This document shows, piece by piece, positions 25,227-33,693 of a stretch of 64,000 nucleotides of DNA. Below the pieces are notes generated by a model. It made no database searches. It saw only the letters and a program-made list of their open reading frames with translations, and was not told the origin of the DNA. The position numbers were made by a program, and so were the translations under genes. Within the stretch, counting starts at the first letter, position 1; each line of letters begins with the position of its first letter. The DNA is from PNON01 sp964387025. Lineage in GTDB: Bacteria; Chloroflexota; Anaerolineae; Anaerolineales; Anaerolineaceae. The DNA lies in assembly GCA_964387025.1 (NCBI GenBank), contig CAYLUZ010000003.1, positions 124,001 to 188,000 on the forward strand. Reading direction: 5' to 3'.

Positions 25227-26560
25227 GCAGTTTCCAGGTAATGCTCCACTTCCCAATCTGAAACATTGATCCGATATTCTTCCCATTCTGCTTTACGGGA
25301 ACGAACGAATGCTTCATAAATTGTAGAACCGAGAGCATCCTTGATGACCGGATCTTTATCCAATTCCACCAACGCTTCAGCCAGGGAACCGGGAAGGTTA
25401 TCGACCTTAAGGCGTTTACGATCCGCCTGTGTCAATTCATAGACATTGACATTATTTAATGGTGTAGGGGCTGTCATTCCTTTTTCGATGCCATCCATTC
25501 CTGCAGCAAGAATTGCCAGGAATACCAGATAGGGGTTGGACGAAGGATCAGGGCAACGTAATTCAGCGCGAACCGCACTATCCCGCCCGGGTGTATAGCG
25601 AGGAATCCGGATCAAGGCAGAACGATTGGTTTGTGCCCAGCCGATATATACGGGAGCCTCATATCCCGGAACCAACCGTTTGTAGGAATTTACAGTAGGG
25701 GCGACTACAGCAGAGAAACTGCGGGCATGTCTTAACTGTCCAGCGATGAATCCATAAGCCAGTTTGGACAGGCTGAATGGGTCTTTTCCCTCAAAGAAAA
25801 GATTCTTGCCATTCAGGTCCGATATGGATTGATGGCAATGCATGCCGCTGCCATTGATACCAAAAATGGGTTTCGGCATGAAGGATGCGACCAAACCATT
25901 TTGTGCAGCAATGGCTTTAACGGTATATTTCAAAGTAAGTACATTATCGGCTGTACGCAATGCATCGGCAAAACGGAAGTCGATCTCATGCTGGCCAAGG
26001 GCAACTTCATGGTGTCCGACTTCAATTTGCAATCCCATCTGACCAAGTGCCTGAATCAATTCTGTTCGGACTCGGACAGCTTCATCGTTGGGAGAGAAGT
26101 CAAAGTAACCTCCGACATCATGTGGTACAGGGTGGATCATCTCCCCATCATTTTTCTTGAGGAGGAAGAATTCCGGTTCTGGTCCGACATTGAATACCAT
26201 CCCTTTTTCTTTGAGCTTAGCCAGCGATCTTTTGAGCACACCACGCGGATCGCCATCGAAAGGAGTGCCGTCAGGCATGAAGATGTCGCAGAAGAAACGT
26301 CCACGGCGCAGTTCCAACGGTGACCAGGGTAGAACAGCGTATGAATCCTGGTCGACCTGTAAGAGCATATCGCTCTCCTGGATACGACAAAATCCTTCAA
26401 CGGATGAACCATCAAACCAGATGCCTTCGTCAAGCGCAACTTCCAATCGTTCAACTGGAGCATCCAGCGATTTGACGACTCCATTCACATCGGTGAATTG
26501 GAAGGAGATGAATTTCACACCGTCTTCTTTGATCTTCTTTAACAAATCCTTTCTTTCCAT
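25223..26560 (-). CDS. glnA: Glutamine synthetase type I
   Basis: Makes glutamine from glutamate, ammonia and ATP. GSI motifs: FDGSSVEGF, GPEPEFFLLKK, GSGMHCHQS, KRLVPGYEAPVYIGW and NRSALIRIP. At 445 residues it matches the shorter GSI-alpha form (Bacillus, Thermotoga type), and no adenylylation-site tyrosine motif is apparent near the C-terminus. Start ATG 26560 with AGAGAGG upstream. It would assimilate the ammonium produced by NrfA. The leader contains a candidate 6S RNA and terminator. Confidence 0.95.
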   Translation of the reverse strand: MERKDLLKKIKEDGVKFISFQFTDVNGVVKSLDAPVERLEVALDEGIWFDGSSVEGFCRIQESDMLLQVDQDSYAVLPWSPLELRRGRFFCDIFMPDGTPFDGDPRGVLKRSLAKLKEKGMVFNVGPEPEFFLLKKNDGEMIHPVPHDVGGYFDFSPNDEAVRVRTELIQALGQMGLQIEVGHHEVALGQHEIDFRFADALRTADNVLTLKYTVKAIAAQNGLVASFMPKPIFGINGSGMHCHQSISDLNGKNLFFEGKDPFSLSKLAYGFIAGQLRHARSFSAVVAPTVNSYKRLVPGYEAPVYIGWAQTNRSALIRIPRYTPGRDSAVRAELRCPDPSSNPYLVFLAILAAGMDGIEKGMTAPTPLNNVNVYELTQADRKRLKVDNLPGSLAEALVELDKDPVIKDALGSTIYEAFVRSRKAEWEEYRINVSDWEVEHYLETA

Positions 26561-26586
26561 GTTTTACCTCTCTTCAAAGAAATAAT

Positions 26587-26613
26587 ATAAAAACAACTGG
26601 ACATAAGTCCAGT
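26587..26613 (-). terminator. Rho-independent terminator between the 6S-like RNA and glnA
   Basis: On the minus strand ACTGGAC-TTAT-GTCCAGT is a perfect 7-base stem followed by TGTTTTTATATTATT. Confidence 0.8.
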
Positions 26614-26817
26614 GTAATTGCTGGAATTGGGTTCTGTATAAGAGAACCCCGCCATGCCGTGTGCTGCTGGGTTTTGAACCTGTGATTAAACAGGACGGAT
26701 CTCGTCCCGGAAGATCAGCCTTGACCGAAGTCTACCGCATCACTGCCGTAAGAATAAGACCCATTTTTTAAGGTGTTGGCTCAGAACGCATAGGCAACAT
26801 CACGAACACAGTAGGGC
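26614..26817 (-). ncRNA. ssrS: Candidate 6S RNA
   Basis: No frame is open here, yet the sequence is GC-structured in an AT-rich gap. The minus-strand transcript starts GCCCTACTGTGTTCGTGATG, whose CTGTGTTCGTG part pairs with CAGCACACGGCA near 26660-26670. This closing stem, the GAGCCAACACC segment and a long imperfect central stem (GGCTGATCTTCCGGGACGAG) resemble 6S RNA, which mimics an open promoter and binds the housekeeping RNA polymerase. A promoter (TGTACA-17-TATAAG, -10 at 26829-26824) precedes it and an intrinsic terminator follows. A second hairpin GGGTTCT/AGAACCC lies at 26629-26649. Family assignment is by eye only. Confidence 0.55.
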
Positions 26818-26823
26818 AAGTTC

Positions 26824-26852
26824 CTTATACCACAAATAGATACCTCTGTACA
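26824..26852 (-). promoter_or_regulatory. Promoter of the 6S-like RNA
   Basis: Minus strand TGTACA, 17-base spacer, TATAAG (26829-26824), about 7 bases before the RNA 5' end. Confidence 0.45.
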
Positions 26853-26911
26853 GATAATCATTAAAAGGATTAGGATACTTTGCAAATTTGTAAAGCTATC
26901 TGAAATTATCT

Positions 26912-27700
26912 TTAAGGCATCATCCCCGGGATTATGAAAATGGCTGTGGACAGGTCAATAAGAACATGTCCGATCATGAGGTATGGTATTAATCGCGGAC
27001 GCCAGTGAATGATAATTCCCATAAAGAAGGCAAAAGGCAGGAACATAAACAAGCGCCATGATATGAATCGCAAATCAAATATCAACGGCACAGCAATGTG
27101 CTGGATAGCCAGGAATAAGGATGACAAAGCAATCGCCAACCATTTGTTATTACTAATTGCCTCAATACGTGGCATGATATAGATAAAATAGGCAGGTAAT
27201 TCGATCAAACCCTGGGTAACGGGAAAAAGAATCGCCCCTGCAATCGCAAATGCCATTGGCAGCTCACGAAACATCATTTTCGCCGGGATCATTGCATCAC
27301 CAAATAATAAATTACCAAAAATAATATTTGGAAAATATCCAATTGGACCCGCAAGCAAGAATAGGCCCAATGTGGTTAAAACATCAATTAATACTTTTCC
27401 ACGAGTAAAACCAACCAATTGCCAATACCTTACAGCTTCTTTCTGGAATAATTTACTGATAATCACGAGAGTTAATATGTTGGTCAGTGTTACACCGAAT
27501 AACCACAATCCAATTGAGTCTTCCCAGGGTTGGCTTTTCCCTATTACCAGGAAAACGAGGGCGAAAATTGCCTGGAAAAAGATAAATAATAACAAGCGCA
27601 AACCAAGCATGAGAAATGGGGTGCGTGGCTTAAGCTTCCCATTAGCAATAGCAGTCTGAATGGATTCTATAGAATTAGGCTTTAAATGGTCTTGCAACAT
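26912..27700 (-). CDS. CPBP-like integral membrane protein
   Basis: About seven transmembrane helices. Later motifs fit the CPBP (CAAX protease/bacteriocin-processing, Abi) family: LFLAIQHIAVP (conserved His) and RPRLIPYLMIGHVLID (second His). The first motif, normally EExxxR, reads QGLIELPAYFIY, so one catalytic glutamate and the arginine are missing. It may be a non-proteolytic member. Stand-alone gene; function unknown. Confidence 0.65.
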   Translation of the reverse strand: MLQDHLKPNSIESIQTAIANGKLKPRTPFLMLGLRLLLFIFFQAIFALVFLVIGKSQPWEDSIGLWLFGVTLTNILTLVIISKLFQKEAVRYWQLVGFTRGKVLIDVLTTLGLFLLAGPIGYFPNIIFGNLLFGDAMIPAKMMFRELPMAFAIAGAILFPVTQGLIELPAYFIYIMPRIEAISNNKWLAIALSSLFLAIQHIAVPLIFDLRFISWRLFMFLPFAFFMGIIIHWRPRLIPYLMIGHVLIDLSTAIFIIPGMMP

Positions 27701-27871
27701 ATGAACTCCTCAATAAAGAATTATTGATTTTATTTATATATTTGTTTAGTGTAAAGAAGGAATTACCTTGAATTTACCGGGACGTGGTGGTAAATTTCAA
27801 CACAATTACTCACCAGAGTATTAAGTGTAGATAAAATTGTCTGATTTCCAAGAATATGCTATTTTTATGTC

Positions 27872-28456
27872 ATGAAAACAATACGAACCTTTATTGCTAT
27901 TGAATTATCCGAGGAAGTCAGACAGGTAATTAGCTCGGTGTTACTGCATTACCAGGGGTTGATTCCATCCGGTTGGGTGAAATGGGTACCGACAAAAAAC
28001 CTGCACCTCACCTTGAAATTCCTGGGGGATACACCGATCACACTCATTCCCTCGATCCAGGAACAGATGGATAAACTTTCTGCAACCACACCCCGATTCC
28101 AATTTACTGCTGCCGCAGCTGGCATGTTTCCTACTGCCAGGAAACCACGCGTTATCTGGATAGGATTGGATAATAAAATAACCCTGACCGGGTTAAGCAA
28201 GAGCTTGGATGATGTTCTTGTACCACTGAAAATTACCAGGGAAGAAAAGCCATTTTCCCCGCACTTGACGATTGGCAGAGTGTATCAGGACTTGGCTGAC
28301 GAACATCTGCTAAAATTAGGTGAGATCATATTACGCAATCAACCTGGTGAAATCGGTAAAGTTCTTGTAGACCATATTAGCTTGGTTAAAAGTGAATTGT
28401 TGCCGACCGGTCCGGTTTATTCTGTCTTACATCGTTCAAAACTTGAGTCAATTTAA
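27872..28456 (+). CDS. thpR: RNA 2',3'-cyclic phosphodiesterase (2H family)
   Basis: Two HxTx motifs mark the 2H phosphoesterase fold: HLTL at residues 45-48 (NLHLTLKFLG) and HLTI near residue 130 (SPHLTIGRV). The N-terminus MKTIRTFIAIEL is typical. Members hydrolyse RNA 2',3'-cyclic phosphates to 2'-phosphates and were first seen as 2'-5' RNA ligases. No clear Shine-Dalgarno precedes the ATG. Followed by rsfS 66 bases on. Confidence 0.9.
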   Translation: MKTIRTFIAIELSEEVRQVISSVLLHYQGLIPSGWVKWVPTKNLHLTLKFLGDTPITLIPSIQEQMDKLSATTPRFQFTAAAAGMFPTARKPRVIWIGLDNKITLTGLSKSLDDVLVPLKITREEKPFSPHLTIGRVYQDLADEHLLKLGEIILRNQPGEIGKVLVDHISLVKSELLPTGPVYSVLHRSKLESI

Positions 28457-28522
28457 CAATCGATATAAACACTCAGGAATCCGTGTTAAAATGAAGTTTC
28501 ATTACGAATAAGGAGATATATT

Positions 28523-28867
28523 CTGAATACATTGGAAACAGCCCATAAATTGGTAGAGTCATTGGCAGAGAAAAAGGGCGAGAAAATAGTTCTGCTTGAT
28601 ATACAGGAAGTTGCTTCATTTACAGATTACTTCATCATTTGTTCAGGAACATCAGATCGAATGTTGAATGCTTTGTCTGATGCAGTAGCTCAATGTGCAA
28701 AAAAAGAAGGCGGTTTACGAGCCCGTGTTGAAGGAGTCTCAGATTATGGCTGGGTGGTAGTGGATTGTGGTGATATTGTCATACATTTATTTTCCCCCAC
28801 GCAGCGTGAGTATTACCGGCTCGAAGCCCTCTGGGAAAAGGGAAAGACGCTGGTTCGATTGCAATAA
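28523..28867 (+). CDS. rsfS: Ribosome silencing factor RsfS, with a probable CTG start
   Basis: Binds ribosomal protein uL14 and blocks subunit joining in nutrient-poor cells. Family motifs: KIVLLDIQEVASFTDYFIICSGTSDRM, GWVVVDCGDIVIHLF and REYYRLEALW. The only good Shine-Dalgarno, AGGAGA at 28511-28516, sits 6 bases before an in-frame CTG (28523). That start gives an N-terminus L/M-N-T-L-E-T-A normal for RsfS. The nearest TTG (28532) is 15 bases away, and no ATG exists. An ATT at 28520 is a less likely alternative. Confidence 0.9.
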   Translation: MNTLETAHKLVESLAEKKGEKIVLLDIQEVASFTDYFIICSGTSDRMLNALSDAVAQCAKKEGGLRARVEGVSDYGWVVVDCGDIVIHLFSPTQREYYRLEALWEKGKTLVRLQ

Positions 28868-28902
28868 TATTAAAACCCAAACCTCAAAATTTTATGAAAA
28901 TT

Positions 28903-28941
28903 AATTACCTCTCCGATTTAGGAGAGGTAATTTTGTATTTT
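28903..28941 (+). terminator. Rho-independent terminator after rsfS
   Basis: AATTACCTCTCC (28903-28914) pairs perfectly with GGAGAGGTAATT (28921-28932), followed by TTGTATTTT. Confidence 0.85.
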
Positions 28942-28975
28942 GCGAATCTTTGTTTTGAATCTTGAATAATTTCAA

Positions 28976-29440
28976 TTACTTCACGGCAATATCTCCCAGG
29001 ATCTCCTTGCTATGATCCGCCGGTTTTACATTCTCATAGATTTTTTTTATCTTTCCGTCTGGTACCAGGAGGAATGTTGTGCGAAAAACACCATAATACT
29101 CCTTACCAAGGTTCTTTTTCAGCCCCCAAACACCATACTTTTCACATACAATATGCCCTTCGTCCGCAAGAATAGGGAAGTTGAGTCCGTATTTGGCTGA
29201 AAATTTCTGGTGGGATTTTACATTATCTGGTGATACACCGAGAATGACTACTCCAGCTTTTATATATTCCGAGTAATCATCTCTAAAATTACAAGCTTCA
29301 GTCGTGCATCCGGGAGTGTCATCTTTTGGATAAAAATATAAAACTACAGTTTTTCCGCGATAATCTTCGAGCTTATGGATCATTCCAGTTTCATCCGGCA
29401 GCTCAAATATTGGTGCCAGTTCATTTATTTGGGGTAACAT
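28976..29440 (-). CDS. bcp: Thioredoxin-dependent peroxiredoxin Bcp/PrxQ
   Basis: Reduces peroxides with electrons from thioredoxin. Peroxidatic Cys45 and resolving Cys50 are in DTPGCTTEACNFRDD; the conserved FYPKDDTPG precedes. 154 residues is normal. The ATG at 29440 follows GGAGGCAAT. A stand-alone oxidative-stress gene, consistent with an anaerobe that meets oxygen. Confidence 0.93.
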   Translation of the reverse strand: MLPQINELAPIFELPDETGMIHKLEDYRGKTVVLYFYPKDDTPGCTTEACNFRDDYSEYIKAGVVILGVSPDNVKSHQKFSAKYGLNFPILADEGHIVCEKYGVWGLKKNLGKEYYGVFRTTFLLVPDGKIKKIYENVKPADHSKEILGDIAVK

Positions 29441-29520
29441 ATTGCCTCCAGGTTATTTATTAGTTACTCTAATCATTATACAAACCTGGTTTGATTACAA
29501 GAGCGTATCTAATGTTGGCA

Positions 29521-31491
29521 TCATGTTATTGATCGAATAATCCCCATTTGTGTAGTATCATAGCCCGGTAATTTCTGAACCCGCGAATGAAATTCAGGAT
29601 CGTTGGCTGCCTGGACGACAGGCTCGAAAAGTTTTGATTGATAAACTTCGGCGGGAATGATCAGTTCGTAGGTTTCGGTAAACAAAGGAATAAAGTCTAA
29701 ATCCAGCGCTGTGGCAGCAGCAGTGATTCCCAAGCCGCAATCTGCTCTACCAGAAATAACCGCTGCTGCAATGCCCAGGTGGGTGTATTCCTCATTTTGA
29801 TACCCCCGAATATTCGAATTCAGAATCCCGGACAATTTCAATTGATAATCCAATAATACACGCGTACCTGCCCCGCGCTGCCTGTTCGCAAATTCAACAT
29901 CCGGGCGGGTCAGATCAGCCAACGACATTATTTTCTTGGGGTTACCCTTTTGAACTAACAAACCCTGGATCCGGCCGACCCAGGCCATGACATTTATAGG
30001 TCGACCTGACAGATATTGTCGGATGTAGTTATCGTTATATATGCCTGTTTCCGGGTCAAGTAGATGCGAACCACATGAATGAGCTTCTCCCTTACTCAGA
30101 GCCAGTAATCCACCCAGGCTGCCAACATTAGCTGTAACCAGGCGGTGACCTTTTTCTGCAAGATATTCTGCCAAAACATCAAGGGTGAGATCATGTGAGC
30201 CGGTGATGAATAGAGTTTTATCCAGTTCAGCAAGAGATCGATAAAGCCGAACGCGGATTTTCTCGCCGGCTTCCATCCCTTGAATTCCGCGCGGGATCAT
30301 GGAAATGCCATCTGCCCGGACGAGCGATGTGATTACCCCAGCGCCTCGGTTCAATGGAGCAGCCATAAGCCGGTTGGCTACTTTTCCGAGTGCCACCCGC
30401 ATCATGTCATCATCTCCTGATGGAGAGGTGACCTTATGGGTTAATTCAGCGTCAATTTCTTGAATACTTTTATTCGTTATTCCTGCCCACATAGTGATCA
30501 GCGGTTCTACGAACAACTCGCATGTCAGGGCGGCAGACACGGGGTAACCGGGCACACCGATAATCGGTACATGCCGTTCCTGGTTCTTAATATTCACATT
30601 GATCATTCCAATGATCACTGGATGCCCGGGACGAACAGCCACACCGTGCACTAATAATTCCCCCAGACTCTCAACCACCTGGGAAGAATAATCATCTGCG
30701 CCGGCTGAAGATCCTGCATTAAGCAGGATCAGATCAGAGTGGGATGCAGCATGGATGACAGCTTCCCGCAGGCAATCCTGGTTATCTTTTACGATCGGGT
30801 AGCGTTTTGCTGCACCACCCCAGGAATTAACCTGTGCAGCGATCATCATGGAGTTATATTCGATGATATCCCCGGCTTTTACACCTTCTCCAATATCAAC
30901 CAGCTCATCTCCGGTCGGGATGATGGCCACCACAGGTTTACGGATCACATTTATGGTGGAGTGTCCACAGGCTGCAATTGCCCCGAGGTCGAATGGCCTT
31001 AGTTGTTGTCCTGCAGGTATTACGAGTTGTGTTGCCACAATATCTTCCCCAAGGAGCCGAATATGGCTCCAGGGTGTAACGGATGAGCGGATCAGGATTT
31101 CCCGTGGATGACGTAGATCTTGCTCTGATGTTCCTTCTTTATTGATCGGTTCAACGTTCTCAATAGGAATGACAGCATTGGTGTTTTTAGGAAGAGGATC
31201 GCCTGTATCTACATAATAAGCTTTTTTCCCGACCACAAGTTTGAGTGGCCTGGAAGGTAAAGCGTCCCGGGTATCGGTTGCCAATACAGCGAAGCCATCC
31301 ATTGCAGAGGAGTGATAGTGCGGCGAACTGATCTTCGCCCAGACACCTTCAGCTAATATTCGCCCTGAAGCGAATTCGTTCAGAGGGATAGTTTCATGTC
31401 CTTTTACTCCAGACCGGCCATGCACTTCAAGGGCTGTAAACAATCTTTTCTTCGCAACTTCAAGTGGAATATCTTTCAAATATACAGACAT
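29521..31491 (-). CDS. MoeA molybdenumtransferase fused to a substrate-binding domain
   Basis: Residues 1-410 are MoeA (SSPHYHSSAMDGFAV, IIPTGDELV, AGSSAGADDYSSQVV, GVPGYPVSA), which inserts molybdate into adenylylated molybdopterin. Residues about 425-640 form a PBP-like domain (FITGSHDLTLDVLAEYL, RQRGAGTRVLLDYQL, GRADCGLGI) related to oxyanion-binding proteins and LysR effector domains. The fusion is known in other anaerobes and may deliver or sense molybdate or tungstate. Last gene of a four-gene minus-strand operon, 17 bases after the deacetylase. Confidence 0.88.
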   Translation of the reverse strand: MSVYLKDIPLEVAKKRLFTALEVHGRSGVKGHETIPLNEFASGRILAEGVWAKISSPHYHSSAMDGFAVLATDTRDALPSRPLKLVVGKKAYYVDTGDPLPKNTNAVIPIENVEPINKEGTSEQDLRHPREILIRSSVTPWSHIRLLGEDIVATQLVIPAGQQLRPFDLGAIAACGHSTINVIRKPVVAIIPTGDELVDIGEGVKAGDIIEYNSMMIAAQVNSWGGAAKRYPIVKDNQDCLREAVIHAASHSDLILLNAGSSAGADDYSSQVVESLGELLVHGVAVRPGHPVIIGMINVNIKNQERHVPIIGVPGYPVSAALTCELFVEPLITMWAGITNKSIQEIDAELTHKVTSPSGDDDMMRVALGKVANRLMAAPLNRGAGVITSLVRADGISMIPRGIQGMEAGEKIRVRLYRSLAELDKTLFITGSHDLTLDVLAEYLAEKGHRLVTANVGSLGGLLALSKGEAHSCGSHLLDPETGIYNDNYIRQYLSGRPINVMAWVGRIQGLLVQKGNPKKIMSLADLTRPDVEFANRQRGAGTRVLLDYQLKLSGILNSNIRGYQNEEYTHLGIAAAVISGRADCGLGITAAATALDLDFIPLFTETYELIIPAEVYQSKLFEPVVQAANDPEFHSRVQKLPGYDTTQMGIIRSIT

Positions 31492-31508
31492 GGATTCCTT
31501 AAAATACC

Positions 31509-32459
31509 CTACGGAGCAGGTGGAGTTGATACTGGCGACCAGGGTAGTAAGCGGGCGAATGCGGTCGCATCATAATCATTGCGCACTTCCAACCGGCTAA
31601 GGTAAAAAATTTGACCTAATGTATGGGTAAATGAAGTACCCAAACCGACCGCGTTGGAATATCCATAAGCGGAAATATGATCACCTACCACCGGGTCGAT
31701 CATCCCAAACGGATAAGCGAAAGAGTAGATCCCCACACCAATAGCATCGCTCAACTCTGTCATGGATCCTTGGGCTTCAGCATTGATGTCGTTGTGGTTT
31801 AATGTCAGGTCAATATGCGAATGAGAGTGGCTACCAATTTCCCAGCCAGCAGCGATCAGTTCCCGTATTTCAGGGACGTGGACAAAATCAACTGACTTTA
31901 ATCGATTGGAAACTACATAAAACGTCCCGACAAAACCGAATTTTTGCATGATCGGGAAGGCATTCTGATAAACATCCAATGCACCGTCATCAAATGTGAT
32001 GATCACAGGTTTTTCAGGTAATGGGTCACTATATTTCAATGCATTGACCAACATTTCGATCGTTATGGATGTGTATCCCCATTCCTTTAAATACTGCATT
32101 TGGGTTTCAAAAACCGCAGGGGATATATCGTAGCGGCCGGGTTTTTCGATATCACGGATATGGTGATAAAGGAGTATAGGTGCTAATAATGGAGTCCCTT
32201 TGGCATGCTTGATCCAAGTCGGAGTAATGGTGGGTGTTGCTGATGGAACAGGACTTGGCGTAAAAGTTATTGTAGGTGTTTGCGATGCAGTCGGTGTGAT
32301 GGTTGGGGTCAAGGCAAACGCGATTACTGTTTGTTTTGCCTCAATTTGCTGAATAATGGAATTGGCTATTGCTGTTTCATTCATACGGGTGGCATTTTGG
32401 GATGCGCAGGCTGAGATAATGAATGTAAAAAAGACAAACAATGGTAATACGCGCCTCAT
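31509..32459 (-). CDS. Polysaccharide deacetylase lipoprotein
   Basis: Lipobox ISAC, then a Thr-Pro linker (TPTITPT type) and a NodB-like domain: PILLYHHI, VIITFDDGA (metal Asp), GSHSHSHIDL (metal His pair) and FAYPFG. It removes acetyl groups from cell-surface or environmental N-acetylated glycans. It is placed between two moeA genes, overlapping the upstream one by ATGA, although no link to molybdenum is known; the pairing may be chance. Confidence 0.87.
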   Translation of the reverse strand: MRRVLPLFVFFTFIISACASQNATRMNETAIANSIIQQIEAKQTVIAFALTPTITPTASQTPTITFTPSPVPSATPTITPTWIKHAKGTPLLAPILLYHHIRDIEKPGRYDISPAVFETQMQYLKEWGYTSITIEMLVNALKYSDPLPEKPVIITFDDGALDVYQNAFPIMQKFGFVGTFYVVSNRLKSVDFVHVPEIRELIAAGWEIGSHSHSHIDLTLNHNDINAEAQGSMTELSDAIGVGIYSFAYPFGMIDPVVGDHISAYGYSNAVGLGTSFTHTLGQIFYLSRLEVRNDYDATAFARLLPWSPVSTPPAP

Positions 32460-33691
32460 AACAACTCCACCTGGACGATTTCCCCTGCCTGGACACCGGT
32501 AACATCTGCAGGAATATGAACTAAAGCATTTGCCCGAACTAAATTGAAGATCAGATTACTTTTGAAAAAGATAGGTTCCGCTTCATTTTGCTGGTTGTTT
32601 TCACGCAGCACCACTGGTACCCAATCTTCCCGGCCGGCAGCAGAAGCGACATTTGAAATTAACTGTGCCTGGACTGAGGGCTTGAACTGTGGATCTGACA
32701 CCTGCAATAATTTATGGATCGCAGGTCTGACAAATATATCGGCAATGACAAGAGCACTGACGGGGTTGCCAGGCAATCCAATTACCGGTTTCCCATTACA
32801 AACCGCTAATATAGTTGGTTTTCCCGGTTTTACATTTACTCCGTGAGCGAGAATGCCCGGTTTCCCCAATTTCTCTATCACTAATGATGTCAGATCGCGG
32901 GTGGATGCAGAAGACCCAGCAGTAATTAAAACCATATCGCACTCATTAAATGCCTGGATCACAGACCGGGTGAGTGCCTCTTCTTTATCAGCTATAAGCG
33001 GATATGGCACCGGTTGACCACCAACTTCTATTACGATCGCACTCATTGTGGAAGTGTTTATATCGCGAACCTGACCTATTGATGGTTTTTGTTCAGGTGG
33101 AATTACCTCGTCACCGGAAGATAGGATACCCACTTTCGGTTTTTTATTGACCTGGATCCGGGTGATGCCGAATGACATTAATCCGCCGATTTCCACTGGT
33201 CGAAGGATGCGGCCTGCAGGAATGACCAGGTCGCCATTTCTGACATCTTCTCCAACCAGGATCACATTTTCATTTACACTGACAGGCTTGAAAACCTCGA
33301 GGTCTGATCCATTATTCAACTGGCTATTTTCCAGCATAACTACTGCGTCTGCCCCAGTCGGGATCATACCGCCAGTATGAATCAAAATTGCCTGACCTTC
33401 TCCAACCGTCATATCTGGTGGTTTTCCCATCGGTGCTTCGCCAATCAATTTTAAGATGGCGGGAAGACTCTCTGAACTTCCATGAGTGTGGGCTGCAATG
33501 ACCGCATATCCATCCACAGTGCTGCGCGGGAACTCCGGCAAGGGATTTGGGGCGTAAAAATTTTGCGCCAGCACACGAGTTAGTCCTTCGATCGAGTTGA
33601 TTTCTTCGGTTTCCGGCTGTGCTCCAGGGATGGCAGATAGAAAACTCTGAAGGGCGATGAAGGGGGGTTGTAATTTCAAGAATTCAGGCAT
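32456..33691 (-). CDS. moeA: Molybdopterin molybdenumtransferase MoeA
   Basis: MoeA motifs: FPRSTVDGYAV, IHTGGMIPTGADAVV, GILSSGDEV, ITAGSSASTRDLTS and GLPGNPVSA. Length from 33691 is 411 residues, normal. The ATG at 33691 follows GAGGTAGTT just 2 bases after the UbiA-like gene stop; a longer frame to 33856 overlaps that gene and has no family sequence. With the fused MoeA two genes downstream it gives two paralogues, as in organisms that make several molybdenum or tungsten enzymes. Confidence 0.92.
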   Translation of the reverse strand: MPEFLKLQPPFIALQSFLSAIPGAQPETEEINSIEGLTRVLAQNFYAPNPLPEFPRSTVDGYAVIAAHTHGSSESLPAILKLIGEAPMGKPPDMTVGEGQAILIHTGGMIPTGADAVVMLENSQLNNGSDLEVFKPVSVNENVILVGEDVRNGDLVIPAGRILRPVEIGGLMSFGITRIQVNKKPKVGILSSGDEVIPPEQKPSIGQVRDINTSTMSAIVIEVGGQPVPYPLIADKEEALTRSVIQAFNECDMVLITAGSSASTRDLTSLVIEKLGKPGILAHGVNVKPGKPTILAVCNGKPVIGLPGNPVSALVIADIFVRPAIHKLLQVSDPQFKPSVQAQLISNVASAAGREDWVPVVLRENNQQNEAEPIFFKSNLIFNLVRANALVHIPADVTGVQAGEIVQVELL

Positions 33692-33693
33692 AA

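Noticed and set aside
26614..26817. Glutamine riboswitch in the glnA leader
   Set aside because: The known glutamine motif is short and lacks this structure; the element has its own promoter and ends in a terminator before glnA.
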